DNA from: Hyphomicrobium sp. ghe19
GTDB lineage: Bacteria; Pseudomonadota; Alphaproteobacteria; Rhizobiales; Hyphomicrobiaceae
NCBI RefSeq assembly: GCF_902712875.1
Contig: NZ_LR743509.1
Span: forward strand, 2,804,001 to 2,868,000
DNA: 64,000 nucleotides
Reading direction: 5' to 3'
The notes beneath the pieces were generated by a model. That model saw only the letters and a list, made by a program, of their open reading frames with translations, was not told where the DNA came from and ran no database searches. The stretch's first letter is position 1. Every line of letters begins with the position of its first letter. Of the stretch, positions 1 through 9,444 are shown piece by piece. Both the position numbers and the translations under genes were made by a program.

Positions 1-258
1 AACCCGGGAGGACATCATACGGAAAATTTGTATCGAGACTTTACCGTTTAGGATGTAGAACCCGCAGTTGGCCCCGCACACTTACAATGCAATCCATCCT
101 TTACATTAATTTTAAGTCTACCCTGCTCTAATAATTACCAGGATTGATTAAAGGCTGAAACAGGTCCAGTTTGGCGCCCTTTTTCTCGCGCCTCTTCGTC
201 CATCACACCGATTGGGGATTTGCTATCGGGAAACGATTACGGGGTAAACGGAGGCGGC

Positions 259-3200
259 ATGACTCAGGGGGATCGGACTGATAGCGAAGATAGTGCGATT
301 GCCGTCATTGGCCTCTCGGGCAGGTTCCCCGGCGCCTCCAATGTCGCCGCGTTCTGGAAAAATCTCCGCGAAGGCCGCGAGTCCATTCGTGTATTCACCG
401 AAGAGGAATTGCTTGCCTCGGGCGCTTCGCTCGACGTCATTCGGGATCCGGCATACGTCAAAGCTTGCGGCTATCTGGACGGAATAGAACAATTCGATGC
501 TGCATTCTTCGGATTGTCGCCGCGCGATGCCGCGGTATTCGACCCGCAGCACCGCTTCTTTCTGGAATGCTCTTGGGAAGCTTTCGAGGACGCGGGTTAC
601 GTCGGCGAAAAAATCGACGGGCGGGTCGGGGTCTTTGCCGCCTCCGGCGCCAGCGAATATTTCACTTATAATCTCGTCACTAACCAAGAAGTGCTGGAAA
701 CAATCGGCGCATGGCTATTGCGCCATACCGGCAACGACTCCAATTTCCTTGCCACGCGTGTTTCGTACGAGCTGAACCTCAGCGGCCCGAGCATGAACGT
801 GCAGACGGCCTGTTCGTCGTCGCTCGTCGCAGTGCACGTCGCATGTCAGAGCCTGCTCAACGGCGAATGCGATGTCGCGCTGGCCGGTGCTTCAACGATC
901 TATCCTGAGCAAACCGGTTATCTCTATCGGCCGGGAGAGATCCTCTCACCCGACGGCCATTGCCGCCCCTTCGACGCCGATGCCAGTGGAACCGTCATGG
1001 CTTCGGCTGCGGGTTGCGTCGTGCTGAAGCGGCTTGCGGACGCCGTCCGCGACGGTGATTGCATTCGTGCGGTGATACGCGCTTCCGCCATCAACAACGA
1101 CGGTTCCGACAAGGTGGGTTACCTTGCACCAAGCGTCAGCGGGCAGGCGCGGGTGATCTCTGAAGCACTCGATCTGGCCGGTATCGACCCGAGCGACGTA
1201 TCTTACATCGAGGCCCACGGAACCGGCACGCTGATCGGCGATCCGATTGAGGTCGCAGCGCTTGTCGAGGCGTTTGGTCCGGAAGTGCCGAAGCAGTCGT
1301 GCGCCATCGGTTCGCTCAAATCCAATATCGGGCACGCGGGAGAGGCCTCGGGCATTTGCGGCCTCATCAAGGTGATCTGCGCACTCGAGCACCGCGAACT
1401 TCCGGCAAGTCTTCACTATCAAAAGCCAAACCCGCAGGCCGATCTTTCGAATACGCCGTTCTTCGTCAACGCCGCTCTTCAGCCATGGAATGTCCGGTCC
1501 GGCAAGCGGCGGATCGCCGGCATCACCAGCTTAGGCGCTGGAGGTACCAACGCTCATCTCGTGCTCGAGGAGGCACCGCCGCGAAGGCCGACCGTGAGCC
1601 GCGAAAACCAACCGCAGTTGCTGGTGCTCTCGGCACGCAGCAGTAAGGCGCTCGATGCGGCTTCGAAGAACCTCGCCGACCACCTGCGCGCAGATCACCA
1701 TCAGCGGCTGGACGACGTCGCCTTCACGCTGATGAATGGACGCGAGACCTTCGAGTATCGCCGGGCGATCGTCGCGAACAGCGCGGCTTCAGCTTCTGCG
1801 ATGCTCGATGAGAACGACGTGCGCCGTGTGTTCACGGGCAAGGCCGCGCGCGAGCCTCATTCCGTGGCATTTCTGTTCCCCGGCGGCGGGGCGCAGTATT
1901 GCGGGATGGGGGCCGAGCTTTACGAAAAGTTGCCAGAATATCGCAAGGCGATCGACGAATGCCTTGCGGTCGTGCAACCGGGGCTCGATGTCGATCTGCG
2001 CTCCCTGATGTTCGCGCCGCCGAGTTCGGCTGAAATCTCGAACCTGCGGCTAGCCGCGCCGTCGCTCGCCTTGCCTGCTCTCTTCGCAACAGAATACGCG
2101 CTGGCCAAACTGCTGGCATCGTGGGGCATTACGCCTGCTGCCCTGATCGGCCATAGCGCCGGCGAGTATGCGGCTGCCTGCGTTGCCGGCGTTCTTTCGA
2201 TGCGGGATGCAATTTCGCTGGTCGCGATGCGTGGCCGGCTGTTCGAAAAGCTGCCCCGTGGTGCGATGCTGTCCATTCCGCTTCCGGAGGCGGAAGCGCG
2301 CGCATTCCTCTGCGATGAACTCTCGATCGCCGCAGTCAACGGTCCGGCGCTGTGCGTCGCATCGGGTCCAGTTCGGGCGATCGCGCAGCTCGAGCAGAAG
2401 CTCGCCGCGGCAGAGATCGAGTGCACGCGCGTGCATATCGATGTGGCTGCGCACTCGGCAATGCTTCAGCCGATCCTGCCGGAGTTCGAACGCTACTGCC
2501 GGAAGATTGCGTTCCAGAAGCCGCGGATTCCGTTTGTTTCCAACTTGACGGGAACCTGGATCACCGACGCGGAAGCAACCGACCCTACCTACTGGGTTCG
2601 CCATCTGCGCAATACCGTGCGCTTCGATGAAGGCGCGGCAACGTTGTTGCAAACCCGTGGCGTCGCGCTGCTCGAGGTGGGTCCCGGACGCACGCTTTCG
2701 AGCCTCTGCCGTCAGCAGCCGGTGAAGGCCGCCGTCGTCGCCAATACGTTGCGCCATCCTCAGGAGAGCGTGTCCGACGTCGGGTTCCTGCTGGAAGCCG
2801 TCGGTAAGGTCTGGGCCGCGGGCGGCGACATCGATCTCAGCCGGTTGGAGCGCGGTTCTCGGAGCCGGGTGCCGCTCCCCACGTATCCCTTCGAACGTCA
2901 GCGGTATTGGATCGAAAAGGGAGCGACCCATTCCGCTCAGCCCCAGCTGAAACGCAGGAGCGACCTGACAACGTGGTTCTCTGCGCCGTCCTTCCATCGT
3001 TCTGTGCCGCCCAATCCGCTGTCGACGGAAGAGCTCGGTAAGCCGTGGCTGATATTTACAGATGGTTCATCGTTGGCGCGCGCGCTCGTGGCGCGTCTTC
3101 GCCGATCCGGCGCGACGGTTGCGACCGTGGAGGCGGCAGCTCGCTTCGCCGTGCGTGACGGGCTGACCTTCAACATCGACCCGTCGAATTCTGAAGACTA

Positions 3201-6200
3201 CGCGAAACTGAAAGGCGCCTTGCGCCAGGAAAACGCGAGCCCAGCGCACGTTGTGCACCTGTGGGCATTGGCGCAGCGCCCATGGCGGCCTTTGCAGTCA
3301 GCGCCTGACGCCGATCTAGCCGCATGGGATCGCGACGTCGTTCGCTACTACGACAGCCTGTTTCATTTATCGCAAGCGTTTGCGTTGGGCGGGGACAGCT
3401 TCCGGCTGACTGCAATCGGTACGGCGATAGAAGCGCTCGAAGGCGAGCGCGAGGTTCATCCCGAAAAGGCGACCTTGGCTGGCGTCTGCCGAGTCTTGCC
3501 GCGCGAAACGCCCGAGGCCTCATGTTCCGTTGTGGATGTGGTGATCCCTCCGACCGGCTCGGACGCCGAAGCCCAACTGGCGGATCGCCTTCTGGCCGAG
3601 GTTCAAGGCCACAATCGCAGCCCCCTCGTCGTCCTTCGCAAGAACGGACGATGGGTGCAACGTTTCGAACAGCTGCCGCTCGAACCGGCGCCGGCGCCGC
3701 GCGCTTGGCTGCGGGAGCACGGCGTCTATCTCATCACGGGCGGACTTGGCGGCATCGGCTTGGAAGTCATGGAGCATCTGGCGCGGCATGGGAAAGCCCG
3801 CCTCGTAAGCGTCGGCCGCTCTGAGCTTCCTCAGGAAGCGGCCTGGGATTCCTGGTTGAACGACCACGGCGAGGATGACGATACCTCGCGCAAGATCAGA
3901 GGTGTCAGGAAGCTTCGTGCCATGGGAGCCGAGGTGATGCTCGCCACGGCGGACGTTACGGATCGCAAGGCGATGGCCGGTGTGATTTCAGAGGCGCGAC
4001 GACGCTTCGGCCGGATCAACGGCGTCTTCCACAGTGCCGGCCTGCTGCAGGATCAGTTGATCGCGCTCAGGCCGCCGATCGCCCGCTCGGCGGTTCTCGA
4101 TGTCAAGGCCAAGGGCGCCTTGGTTTTGCAATCGCTCTTCGGTGAGAACGAACTGGATTTCCTGGTGCTGTTCTCGTCGGTCAGCTCGGTTCTCGGGTTG
4201 CCGGGACAGGTGGACTATACGGCCGCGAATGCCTTCTTGGACGCTCTCGCAAAAGCCCGCGCGGCACGCGGTTGCCGCACGCGCACCATCAGCATCGACT
4301 GGAACGCATGGAAAGTCGGCATGCTTGCGACGCTGGTTCGCGAGCCGCAACAGCATGGCGCTCGAGTTGACGCACATACGGGCCCGCCGCTCGGAGATTG
4401 TCTGAGCGACGACGCGGAACAGTCACGTTTCCGCTCGGTACTGAGCCGGAAGACGCACTGGCTCCTCGGCGATCACGTCGTCAAGGGCGGCCAAGCGGTG
4501 ATGCCGGGCACGGGATACGTCGAGCTTGCCCGCGCGGCTTTGGCCCATCAGCCAGAAGACAGACCTATAGAGATCCGCGATCTCACGTTCCTGCAGCCGT
4601 TCACGGTCGGCGCCCACGAGACGCGTATGTTGAATGTCACGTTGACCCGCAATGGCGACCATACCTTCACGGCGTTTGGCGATTCCAAGGAGCAACCTTT
4701 TGCGACGGCTCACGTCGCATACGTCGATGAGCCGGCGGCGCCGCAGGAATCCGTCGCGGCTATCCGCGAGCGTTGTTCCCGTTCCGTCGAGGCTCCGAAC
4801 GGTCGACTTGTCCAGCACTTCATGGATTTTGGTCCACGTTGGGCCAACATCGAGTCGATCCAATTCGGAGAGAACGAGGCGCTCATCCACATCGCACTGC
4901 CGGACGCCTACAATTCAGATCTCTCAGAAACTGCCCTGCACCCCGGTATGCTCGACATGGCAACGGGTGCAGCGCAGATGCTTATCCCGGGCTTCAACGC
5001 CCTCGAGGAATTCTACGTCCCGTTTTCATATGGCCGCGTTCTGGTGCGGCGTGACCTTACCTCGAAACTCTACAGCCACGTGAGATTGCGCTCTGCAGAC
5101 GGCAAAAGCGCGATCTTCGATGCCACCTTGCTCGATGAGCATGGCAACATGCTCGTCTCCGTCGAGCGTTACATCATGCGCCGCTCACAAGCGTTCGCGG
5201 CGACAGGTGCCGCCGTCTCAGACGCCGCCGCTTCGACCAAGCCGCGGGCCGCGGAAACTGCCGCGGAAGGCTACCTGCGCGAGGGCATGACGCCGTCAGA
5301 AGGATTGGACGCGCTCGACCGCATTCTCGCCAATGACATTTCCCCGCAAGTCATCGCCTCCACACTCGACGTCGAGCTTTGGCTTTCCCGATTGAATGCC
5401 GGCGCTCATCGCGTGTCTGGCGCGCAGACGACGACGGCGCAGCCTGCGGCGGACGCTGCGCGCAGCGACACCGATATCGTCGCGCCTCGCGATACCGTCG
5501 AGCGGGAGCTGGCAGCAATGTGGAAGGAGATGCTTGGCGTACCGCATATTTCAATCACGGACGACTTCTTCGAACTCGGAGGTCAATCGCTGATCGCGGT
5601 CCGTCTCCTCAATCGGATTTGCAAGCATTACGCGGTCGAGTTGCCTCTATCCGTTCTGTTTCAGGCTCCGACGATTGCCGCGACGGCAGAACTTCTGCGC
5701 GGTCCTTTCAAATCGGATGAAGAAGAAGGCCTATCAAAGACCGCCGAAGACGAAGTGACCCCGGCTTCCGGTTCCGCGAAGAGCATCAATTTGCCAGAAG
5801 CGGCAATCGAAGTCGGCGCGACAATTCCCTTCACGCCAAAGCGCTTTCAGTATTTGGTCAGCATCGCCAAAGGCGGAAATCGCCCCGCGCTGTTCTGCGT
5901 ACATGGCGCCGGCGGCAACGTACTCAACTTCCGCGATATTTCCAGGGCGCTGCATAAGGAGCAGCCGTTCTTTGGTCTCCAGGCGCGCGGCATCGATGGC
6001 ACGAACCGGCCTCACACCTCCATACCGGAGATGGCTGCAGCCTATCTCGAGGAGATCCGTGCACAGCAGCCGCACGGCCCCTATCTGCTGGCGGGTTATT
6101 CCGGCGGCGGAGTAGTCGCGTTCGAAATGGCTCGGCAGCTGACCGATCTCGGCGAGGACGTACCTCTCGTCGTCTTCTTCGACACTTACCACCCGCAAAT

Positions 6201-6714
6201 GCCCCTCCAAACCGTAGACTTCGCGCGTAAGGTTTCGCGCCTGCGGAATGAAGGCCTCGGCTACGTCAGAGAAATCGTATCAGCCAGACTTCATTGGCTC
6301 CGCGAAGCACGCGAGCGCTGGCAGATCTCACGTTGCCTCCGGCAAAATAAGATTGTTCCCCTGCACCTGCGCAATCGTCATCTGACGGATAATTTCGGGA
6401 ACGCCGCTTCGAGATACCGGCCGCAGCCGTGGTCTGGCCGAGCGATCCTGTACCGGGCGGCAAGCGCGAACTACGTCTTCAACAGCCGGAGCCTCTCCTA
6501 TGGTTGGGACAAGGTGATCATGGGCGGCGTTGAAACCGTGGTGATCCCCGGCAATCACGATACCCTTATGCTCGGAGCCAATTCGCAGGAGCTTATGGGA
6601 CACCTCAACAAGGCTCTCGAAATGGCGTGTGTCCGGCCGGGTGACCAACAGAGCGCGGCTGCGATTTTCGGAATCGGCAGCAAATCAGAGCTTTCCGATG
6701 TGCGCGCGATTTGA
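259..6714 (+). CDS. Single-module type I polyketide synthase (KS-AT-KR-DH-ACP-TE)
   Basis: This 2151-residue multidomain synthase would extend an acyl starter, reduce and dehydrate it, then release it by its own thioesterase. Visible domains: ketosynthase (about 12-440) with Cys185 in TACSSS, His320 in EAHGTGT and His359 in NIGHAGE; acyltransferase (about 535-860) with Ser633 in GHSAGE and His732; ketoreductase from about 1155 (TGGLGGIG) with Tyr1320; dehydratase with His1406 in a GDHVVKGGQAVMPG stretch and Asp1566 in HPGMLD; carrier protein with Ser1777 in LGGQSL; thioesterase with Ser1948 in GYSGGG, Asp1975 and His2100. No enoylreductase is seen. KR precedes DH, the reverse of the usual DH-KR order. 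The ATG at 259 has GGAGG at 250-254 and is preferred to the in-frame TTG at 220. A PPTase lies downstream in convergent orientation. The product is unknown. Confidence 0.95.
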   Translation: MTQGDRTDSEDSAIAVIGLSGRFPGASNVAAFWKNLREGRESIRVFTEEELLASGASLDVIRDPAYVKACGYLDGIEQFDAAFFGLSPRDAAVFDPQHRFFLECSWEAFEDAGYVGEKIDGRVGVFAASGASEYFTYNLVTNQEVLETIGAWLLRHTGNDSNFLATRVSYELNLSGPSMNVQTACSSSLVAVHVACQSLLNGECDVALAGASTIYPEQTGYLYRPGEILSPDGHCRPFDADASGTVMASAAGCVVLKRLADAVRDGDCIRAVIRASAINNDGSDKVGYLAPSVSGQARVISEALDLAGIDPSDVSYIEAHGTGTLIGDPIEVAALVEAFGPEVPKQSCAIGSLKSNIGHAGEASGICGLIKVICALEHRELPASLHYQKPNPQADLSNTPFFVNAALQPWNVRSGKRRIAGITSLGAGGTNAHLVLEEAPPRRPTVSRENQPQLLVLSARSSKALDAASKNLADHLRADHHQRLDDVAFTLMNGRETFEYRRAIVANSAASASAMLDENDVRRVFTGKAAREPHSVAFLFPGGGAQYCGMGAELYEKLPEYRKAIDECLAVVQPGLDVDLRSLMFAPPSSAEISNLRLAAPSLALPALFATEYALAKLLASWGITPAALIGHSAGEYAAACVAGVLSMRDAISLVAMRGRLFEKLPRGAMLSIPLPEAEARAFLCDELSIAAVNGPALCVASGPVRAIAQLEQKLAAAEIECTRVHIDVAAHSAMLQPILPEFERYCRKIAFQKPRIPFVSNLTGTWITDAEATDPTYWVRHLRNTVRFDEGAATLLQTRGVALLEVGPGRTLSSLCRQQPVKAAVVANTLRHPQESVSDVGFLLEAVGKVWAAGGDIDLSRLERGSRSRVPLPTYPFERQRYWIEKGATHSAQPQLKRRSDLTTWFSAPSFHRSVPPNPLSTEELGKPWLIFTDGSSLARALVARLRRSGATVATVEAAARFAVRDGLTFNIDPSNSEDYAKLKGALRQENASPAHVVHLWALAQRPWRPLQSAPDADLAAWDRDVVRYYDSLFHLSQAFALGGDSFRLTAIGTAIEALEGEREVHPEKATLAGVCRVLPRETPEASCSVVDVVIPPTGSDAEAQLADRLLAEVQGHNRSPLVVLRKNGRWVQRFEQLPLEPAPAPRAWLREHGVYLITGGLGGIGLEVMEHLARHGKARLVSVGRSELPQEAAWDSWLNDHGEDDDTSRKIRGVRKLRAMGAEVMLATADVTDRKAMAGVISEARRRFGRINGVFHSAGLLQDQLIALRPPIARSAVLDVKAKGALVLQSLFGENELDFLVLFSSVSSVLGLPGQVDYTAANAFLDALAKARAARGCRTRTISIDWNAWKVGMLATLVREPQQHGARVDAHTGPPLGDCLSDDAEQSRFRSVLSRKTHWLLGDHVVKGGQAVMPGTGYVELARAALAHQPEDRPIEIRDLTFLQPFTVGAHETRMLNVTLTRNGDHTFTAFGDSKEQPFATAHVAYVDEPAAPQESVAAIRERCSRSVEAPNGRLVQHFMDFGPRWANIESIQFGENEALIHIALPDAYNSDLSETALHPGMLDMATGAAQMLIPGFNALEEFYVPFSYGRVLVRRDLTSKLYSHVRLRSADGKSAIFDATLLDEHGNMLVSVERYIMRRSQAFAATGAAVSDAAASTKPRAAETAAEGYLREGMTPSEGLDALDRILANDISPQVIASTLDVELWLSRLNAGAHRVSGAQTTTAQPAADAARSDTDIVAPRDTVERELAAMWKEMLGVPHISITDDFFELGGQSLIAVRLLNRICKHYAVELPLSVLFQAPTIAATAELLRGPFKSDEEEGLSKTAEDEVTPASGSAKSINLPEAAIEVGATIPFTPKRFQYLVSIAKGGNRPALFCVHGAGGNVLNFRDISRALHKEQPFFGLQARGIDGTNRPHTSIPEMAAAYLEEIRAQQPHGPYLLAGYSGGGVVAFEMARQLTDLGEDVPLVVFFDTYHPQMPLQTVDFARKVSRLRNEGLGYVREIVSARLHWLREARERWQISRCLRQNKIVPLHLRNRHLTDNFGNAASRYRPQPWSGRAILYRAASANYVFNSRSLSYGWDKVIMGGVETVVIPGNHDTLMLGANSQELMGHLNKALEMACVRPGDQQSAAAIFGIGSKSELSDVRAI

Positions 6715-6753
6715 GCGAGCTGACGCTGTAGCAGGTCAATGACTGCCGCTTCG

Positions 6754-6776
6754 GCGCTCCCGCCAGGCGGGAGCGC
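6754..6776. terminator. GC-rich hairpin between convergent genes
   Basis: A perfect inverted repeat with arms GCGCTCCCGCC and GGCGGGAGCGC around a single A lies in the 78-base gap between the polyketide synthase stop and the stop of the SGNH hydrolase on the other strand. The position suggests a bidirectional terminator. There is no long T tract on either side, so intrinsic termination is only probable. Confidence 0.5.
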
Positions 6777-6792
6777 TGTTGCCTCGATCATC

Positions 6793-7932
6793 CTAGCGTG
6801 AAGCGAAGGGGTTCTCGGAATCCTGTGCGCCCGCGTAGTCGCGCCTGCACGCATTGGTGACAAGCTGACGCCTCACTGCGCTCAGCACCGGCATACCCGA
6901 TCCATGCAGAAAGGTTGCATAAGCGGGACAGACTTTCTCCTGTATCAGTTCCCGGCAGCCGGCCATGTCGCGCCCGGCGGCGGACTTGGCGCGCTCGCCG
7001 TATGCGACAGCATACTGCCACGCGAGTGTCTGCATGTACCGGCCTGTCTCCGGGGAGATTGACGCGGGAACTGCAGCACCCTCGGGGCTCCGGCCAAAAA
7101 GAACCGCATAGTGCACCAGCGCCAAATAGTAACGTCCGACATCGCTCAAATGCACGGCGTCGGAGAAAAGGAGGCGCACACGCGCACCCGGGGAAGTGGC
7201 CGCGATGCCTGGCACCTTGCCATCCCAAAGGGCGGCCGCCAATTCTGCCAACGCGCCTGCTCCAGGCAACACGCGGACGCGCGGAACATCGCCGCGCGCG
7301 GGCAAGTCGAGGTTCGCGCGGCTCGCGATGCACTCCCACATCAACGAAACCGTCCGCTCGTAATTGATCCAGGGCCAAGGCGCGTCAGGGTCCACGTTGA
7401 GCCAGGTGTGATAAAGCAGAACCTCGCCATCGGGATTTCCGACCAATAGGTGCTTTGCCATCTCGGTCAAATAGAACGCCGTTCGCTCTTTGCGCGCGAT
7501 GGCCGGGAGGTCGTGACGTTCGGTGACAACCAGCACGTCATACTTCTCGCCGGGCGACAGGCGCCGGGGCGACCGCAGCTCCTCGGCGACATTCAAGCCA
7601 GCACCGTCGCGATTGTGGCCAGCGCTATATCCCGTCCACTCGGAGGCGGATGCCACCTCCCCTTTCGTCCGTTGGCGCAAAAGTGAGTAGCCGAGCACCT
7701 GCACTTCGAAATCCAAGCGGTTTCCGAGAGACCGCGCGATCTGCTCGACTGCCTCCGGAACACCCTCGCTGAGGCTGTGGCCGGAATAGAAGGCGCGAAC
7801 GTGATCCCTGGGCGCCCATACCTCAGTGCCGGGAGCGCCACGCGCCTCTTCGCTCATGGCCAAGCCTCCGTTGCCAGTGAAGATTATCAGGGCCGCAAGA
7901 ACGACCAGCCAGCCGGTACGCGCCTGCCTCAC
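6793..7932 (-). CDS. Secreted SGNH/GDSL-type hydrolase-like protein
   Basis: A 379-residue protein with an N-terminal hydrophobic signal segment (about 8-26), so probably exported. FYSGHSLSEG near residue 48 looks like the block I nucleophile region of SGNH hydrolases, and DAVHLSDVGRYY about 250 residues in fits the block V Asp-x-x-His. LYHTWLNVD may be the middle block. Such enzymes are esterases or acyl-ester hydrolases, often acting on acylated sugars. It starts with GTG, overlapping the stop of the upstream phosphopantetheinyl transferase by 4 bases (GTGA), so the two are probably translationally coupled. The substrate cannot be told. An inactive SGNH-like relative is possible. Confidence 0.7.
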   Translation of the reverse strand: MRQARTGWLVVLAALIIFTGNGGLAMSEEARGAPGTEVWAPRDHVRAFYSGHSLSEGVPEAVEQIARSLGNRLDFEVQVLGYSLLRQRTKGEVASASEWTGYSAGHNRDGAGLNVAEELRSPRRLSPGEKYDVLVVTERHDLPAIARKERTAFYLTEMAKHLLVGNPDGEVLLYHTWLNVDPDAPWPWINYERTVSLMWECIASRANLDLPARGDVPRVRVLPGAGALAELAAALWDGKVPGIAATSPGARVRLLFSDAVHLSDVGRYYLALVHYAVLFGRSPEGAAVPASISPETGRYMQTLAWQYAVAYGERAKSAAGRDMAGCRELIQEKVCPAYATFLHGSGMPVLSAVRRQLVTNACRRDYAGAQDSENPFASR

Positions 7933-8597
7933 AACGCGGACTCCGACGTCACGACGACCGCACTCGCGATATAACCGTCTCTGATGGCGAAACGCCCAAT
8001 AAGTCTATGATGCATCTGGAACCGGGGTACCGCCCTCTGATACGTCGCCCCAAATGTACCGGCTTGAGCGTCGACGTCGACTGCGAGATCGGCGAACTCG
8101 AGCATTGTTCCGCTGAGCGGATACTGGCACTTGAAGGCCGCCTCCTTCATGCAGAAGATGAGGTGAGCCGCAACGCCAGGCGTCACGCTGCAAATGACAG
8201 CCAGCGTCGCCCGTTCCTCGGCCGTGCAAACCGAATCCCATAGTTCAAACGCGAGTTCGTCCGCTGGCTCGAGGTCGATGCCGATTGCGGCAAAGCCCCG
8301 GTCGCGCCGCGCGACGGCCGCAGCCGCCCACCCGCCCGTATGCGTGATGCTGCCGACGAGATCGACCGGCCAGACCGGGGTTCGATCCTGTCCCCGAGGC
8401 AACGCCACGTCCGGGTGGCCGAGAGCCGCCATGGCTTTGCGCGCGCAATCCCTACCGATTGCAAATTCCAAACGGCGGCGCGGAACGGCACGGGTGACGC
8501 TGAGCGCTTCGTCAGCCAGAAGGTCCGGAGGTTCACCCGTGAGCGGCGCTTCGGCGATTGCAATTCTGGGATCGAGCAACTCTGCGAAGTATTTCAC
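7929..8597 (-). CDS. 4'-phosphopantetheinyl transferase (EntD/Sfp superfamily)
   Basis: This enzyme would transfer the phosphopantetheine arm of CoA to the carrier-domain Ser, converting apo-PKS to holo-PKS. The signature GIDLEPAD (about residue 105) supplies acidic Mg-binding residues, and FCMKEAAFKCQ (about 148) matches the EntD-type (F/W)-x-x-KE-(A/S)-x-x-K motif. GSITHTGGWAAAAV also fits the family. I chose the GTG at 8597 because GGAG lies 7 bases upstream; the resulting 222 residues match EntD-like lengths. A longer reading from an ATG at 8687 is open but adds a basic tail unlike the family. The neighbouring polyketide synthase is the obvious partner, though the enzyme may also serve other carrier proteins. 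Confidence 0.88.
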   Translation of the reverse strand: MKYFAELLDPRIAIAEAPLTGEPPDLLADEALSVTRAVPRRRLEFAIGRDCARKAMAALGHPDVALPRGQDRTPVWPVDLVGSITHTGGWAAAAVARRDRGFAAIGIDLEPADELAFELWDSVCTAEERATLAVICSVTPGVAAHLIFCMKEAAFKCQYPLSGTMLEFADLAVDVDAQAGTFGATYQRAVPRFQMHHRLIGRFAIRDGYIASAVVVTSESAL

Positions 8598-8601
8598 GGC
8601 A

Positions 8602-8817
8602 TTACTCCACACGGCGCCCGGAGCGAGCTTTAAGTTCTTGGCGCCGTACCGCCGTGAGGTTGGCAACGGATGCGATCTCGGCCGCAACGTTGGTCACCTC
8701 CGGAAAGCGACGGAGATCGGTGGCAATTAAGTCGAGCGAATTGCTGGCTTTAAGATTGCGGTTCGCGTTTAGCACCACCGGGGAGTGCCCGGGCAAATTA
8801 AAGTCGTTATCGTTCAT
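8602..8817 (-). CDS. Small hypothetical protein, doubtful
   Basis: A 71-codon reading frame ends 5 bases before the preferred GTG start of the phosphopantetheinyl transferase, and its terminal GGAG codon region supplies that gene's ribosome binding site. It has no recognised domain and only a weak upstream binding site; the frame can be extended to a TTG at 8916. The spacing is what one expects of a coupled leader gene, but chance is not excluded. Confidence 0.25.
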   Translation of the reverse strand: MNDNDFNLPGHSPVVLNANRNLKASNSLDLIATDLRRFPEVTNVAAEIASVANLTAVRRQELKARSGRRVE

Positions 8818-9444
8818 GCCCGCACGAAAGACCCCATTCATCCGTTTCAACGTAGGCGCGATATTTTGAAGTGATACAACGGCGACCTCGTTTAAAGCCA
8901 CCGGCGGCACCGACAATCGGCACAGGTAATTCGTAATTCGCTCAATTTTTTTCGCCTAATGCGCAATGCGCATGATCAGCTTTTGGCAGCAACTTTTATC
9001 GGGTTTCTTTCCAAATCGCCAAGCCAAGCAACACGTTAGAATCCGGCTTTCGCTTTTCAAAGTATGAGATGGTGAAACGAAGCAAGCGGGCGCCCCGGAT
9101 GTTTCCCAGTCCGGCGGCCCGCAATCTCAATGGGCCTATGAGACCCTGTTCAATTTGAGGCTGCAGTTTAATTCGCGGCGCGGAAGACTGCGCCGATAAA
9201 GCAGGCCACTTCCTAATGCCGAAAGACGCCGAATGAAAAACGACGATTGGCATCGGTAGGAGGCAGCCAATTGTCCTAGCTCTTTAATTATACTACGTAC
9301 TAATGCTTGCTAAATGCTTAACCCGAGCTAAATATACTCTCTAAAAATTGCGGTGTTTTCAAAGAGATCGGGTGCTAACTCCCGAGAGGGCGCGTCAAAC
9401 CCTCCTCACGGCTGCTCTTCCGATGACGATTTAATTCAAGCTGT
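8818..9444. other. AT-rich intergenic region before the exopolysaccharide locus
   Basis: About 600 bases separate the PPTase unit (leftward) from the initiating sugar transferase (rightward). The last 150 bases are A+T-rich, so this divergent gap probably holds promoters for both directions. I could not assign a definite -35/-10 pair or operator, and the short frames here look non-coding. Confidence 0.4.

Noticed and set aside
2050..2997. 315-codon minus-strand frame inside the polyketide synthase
   Set aside because: It lies opposite the acyltransferase domain, has no motif and arises from codon bias of the real gene.
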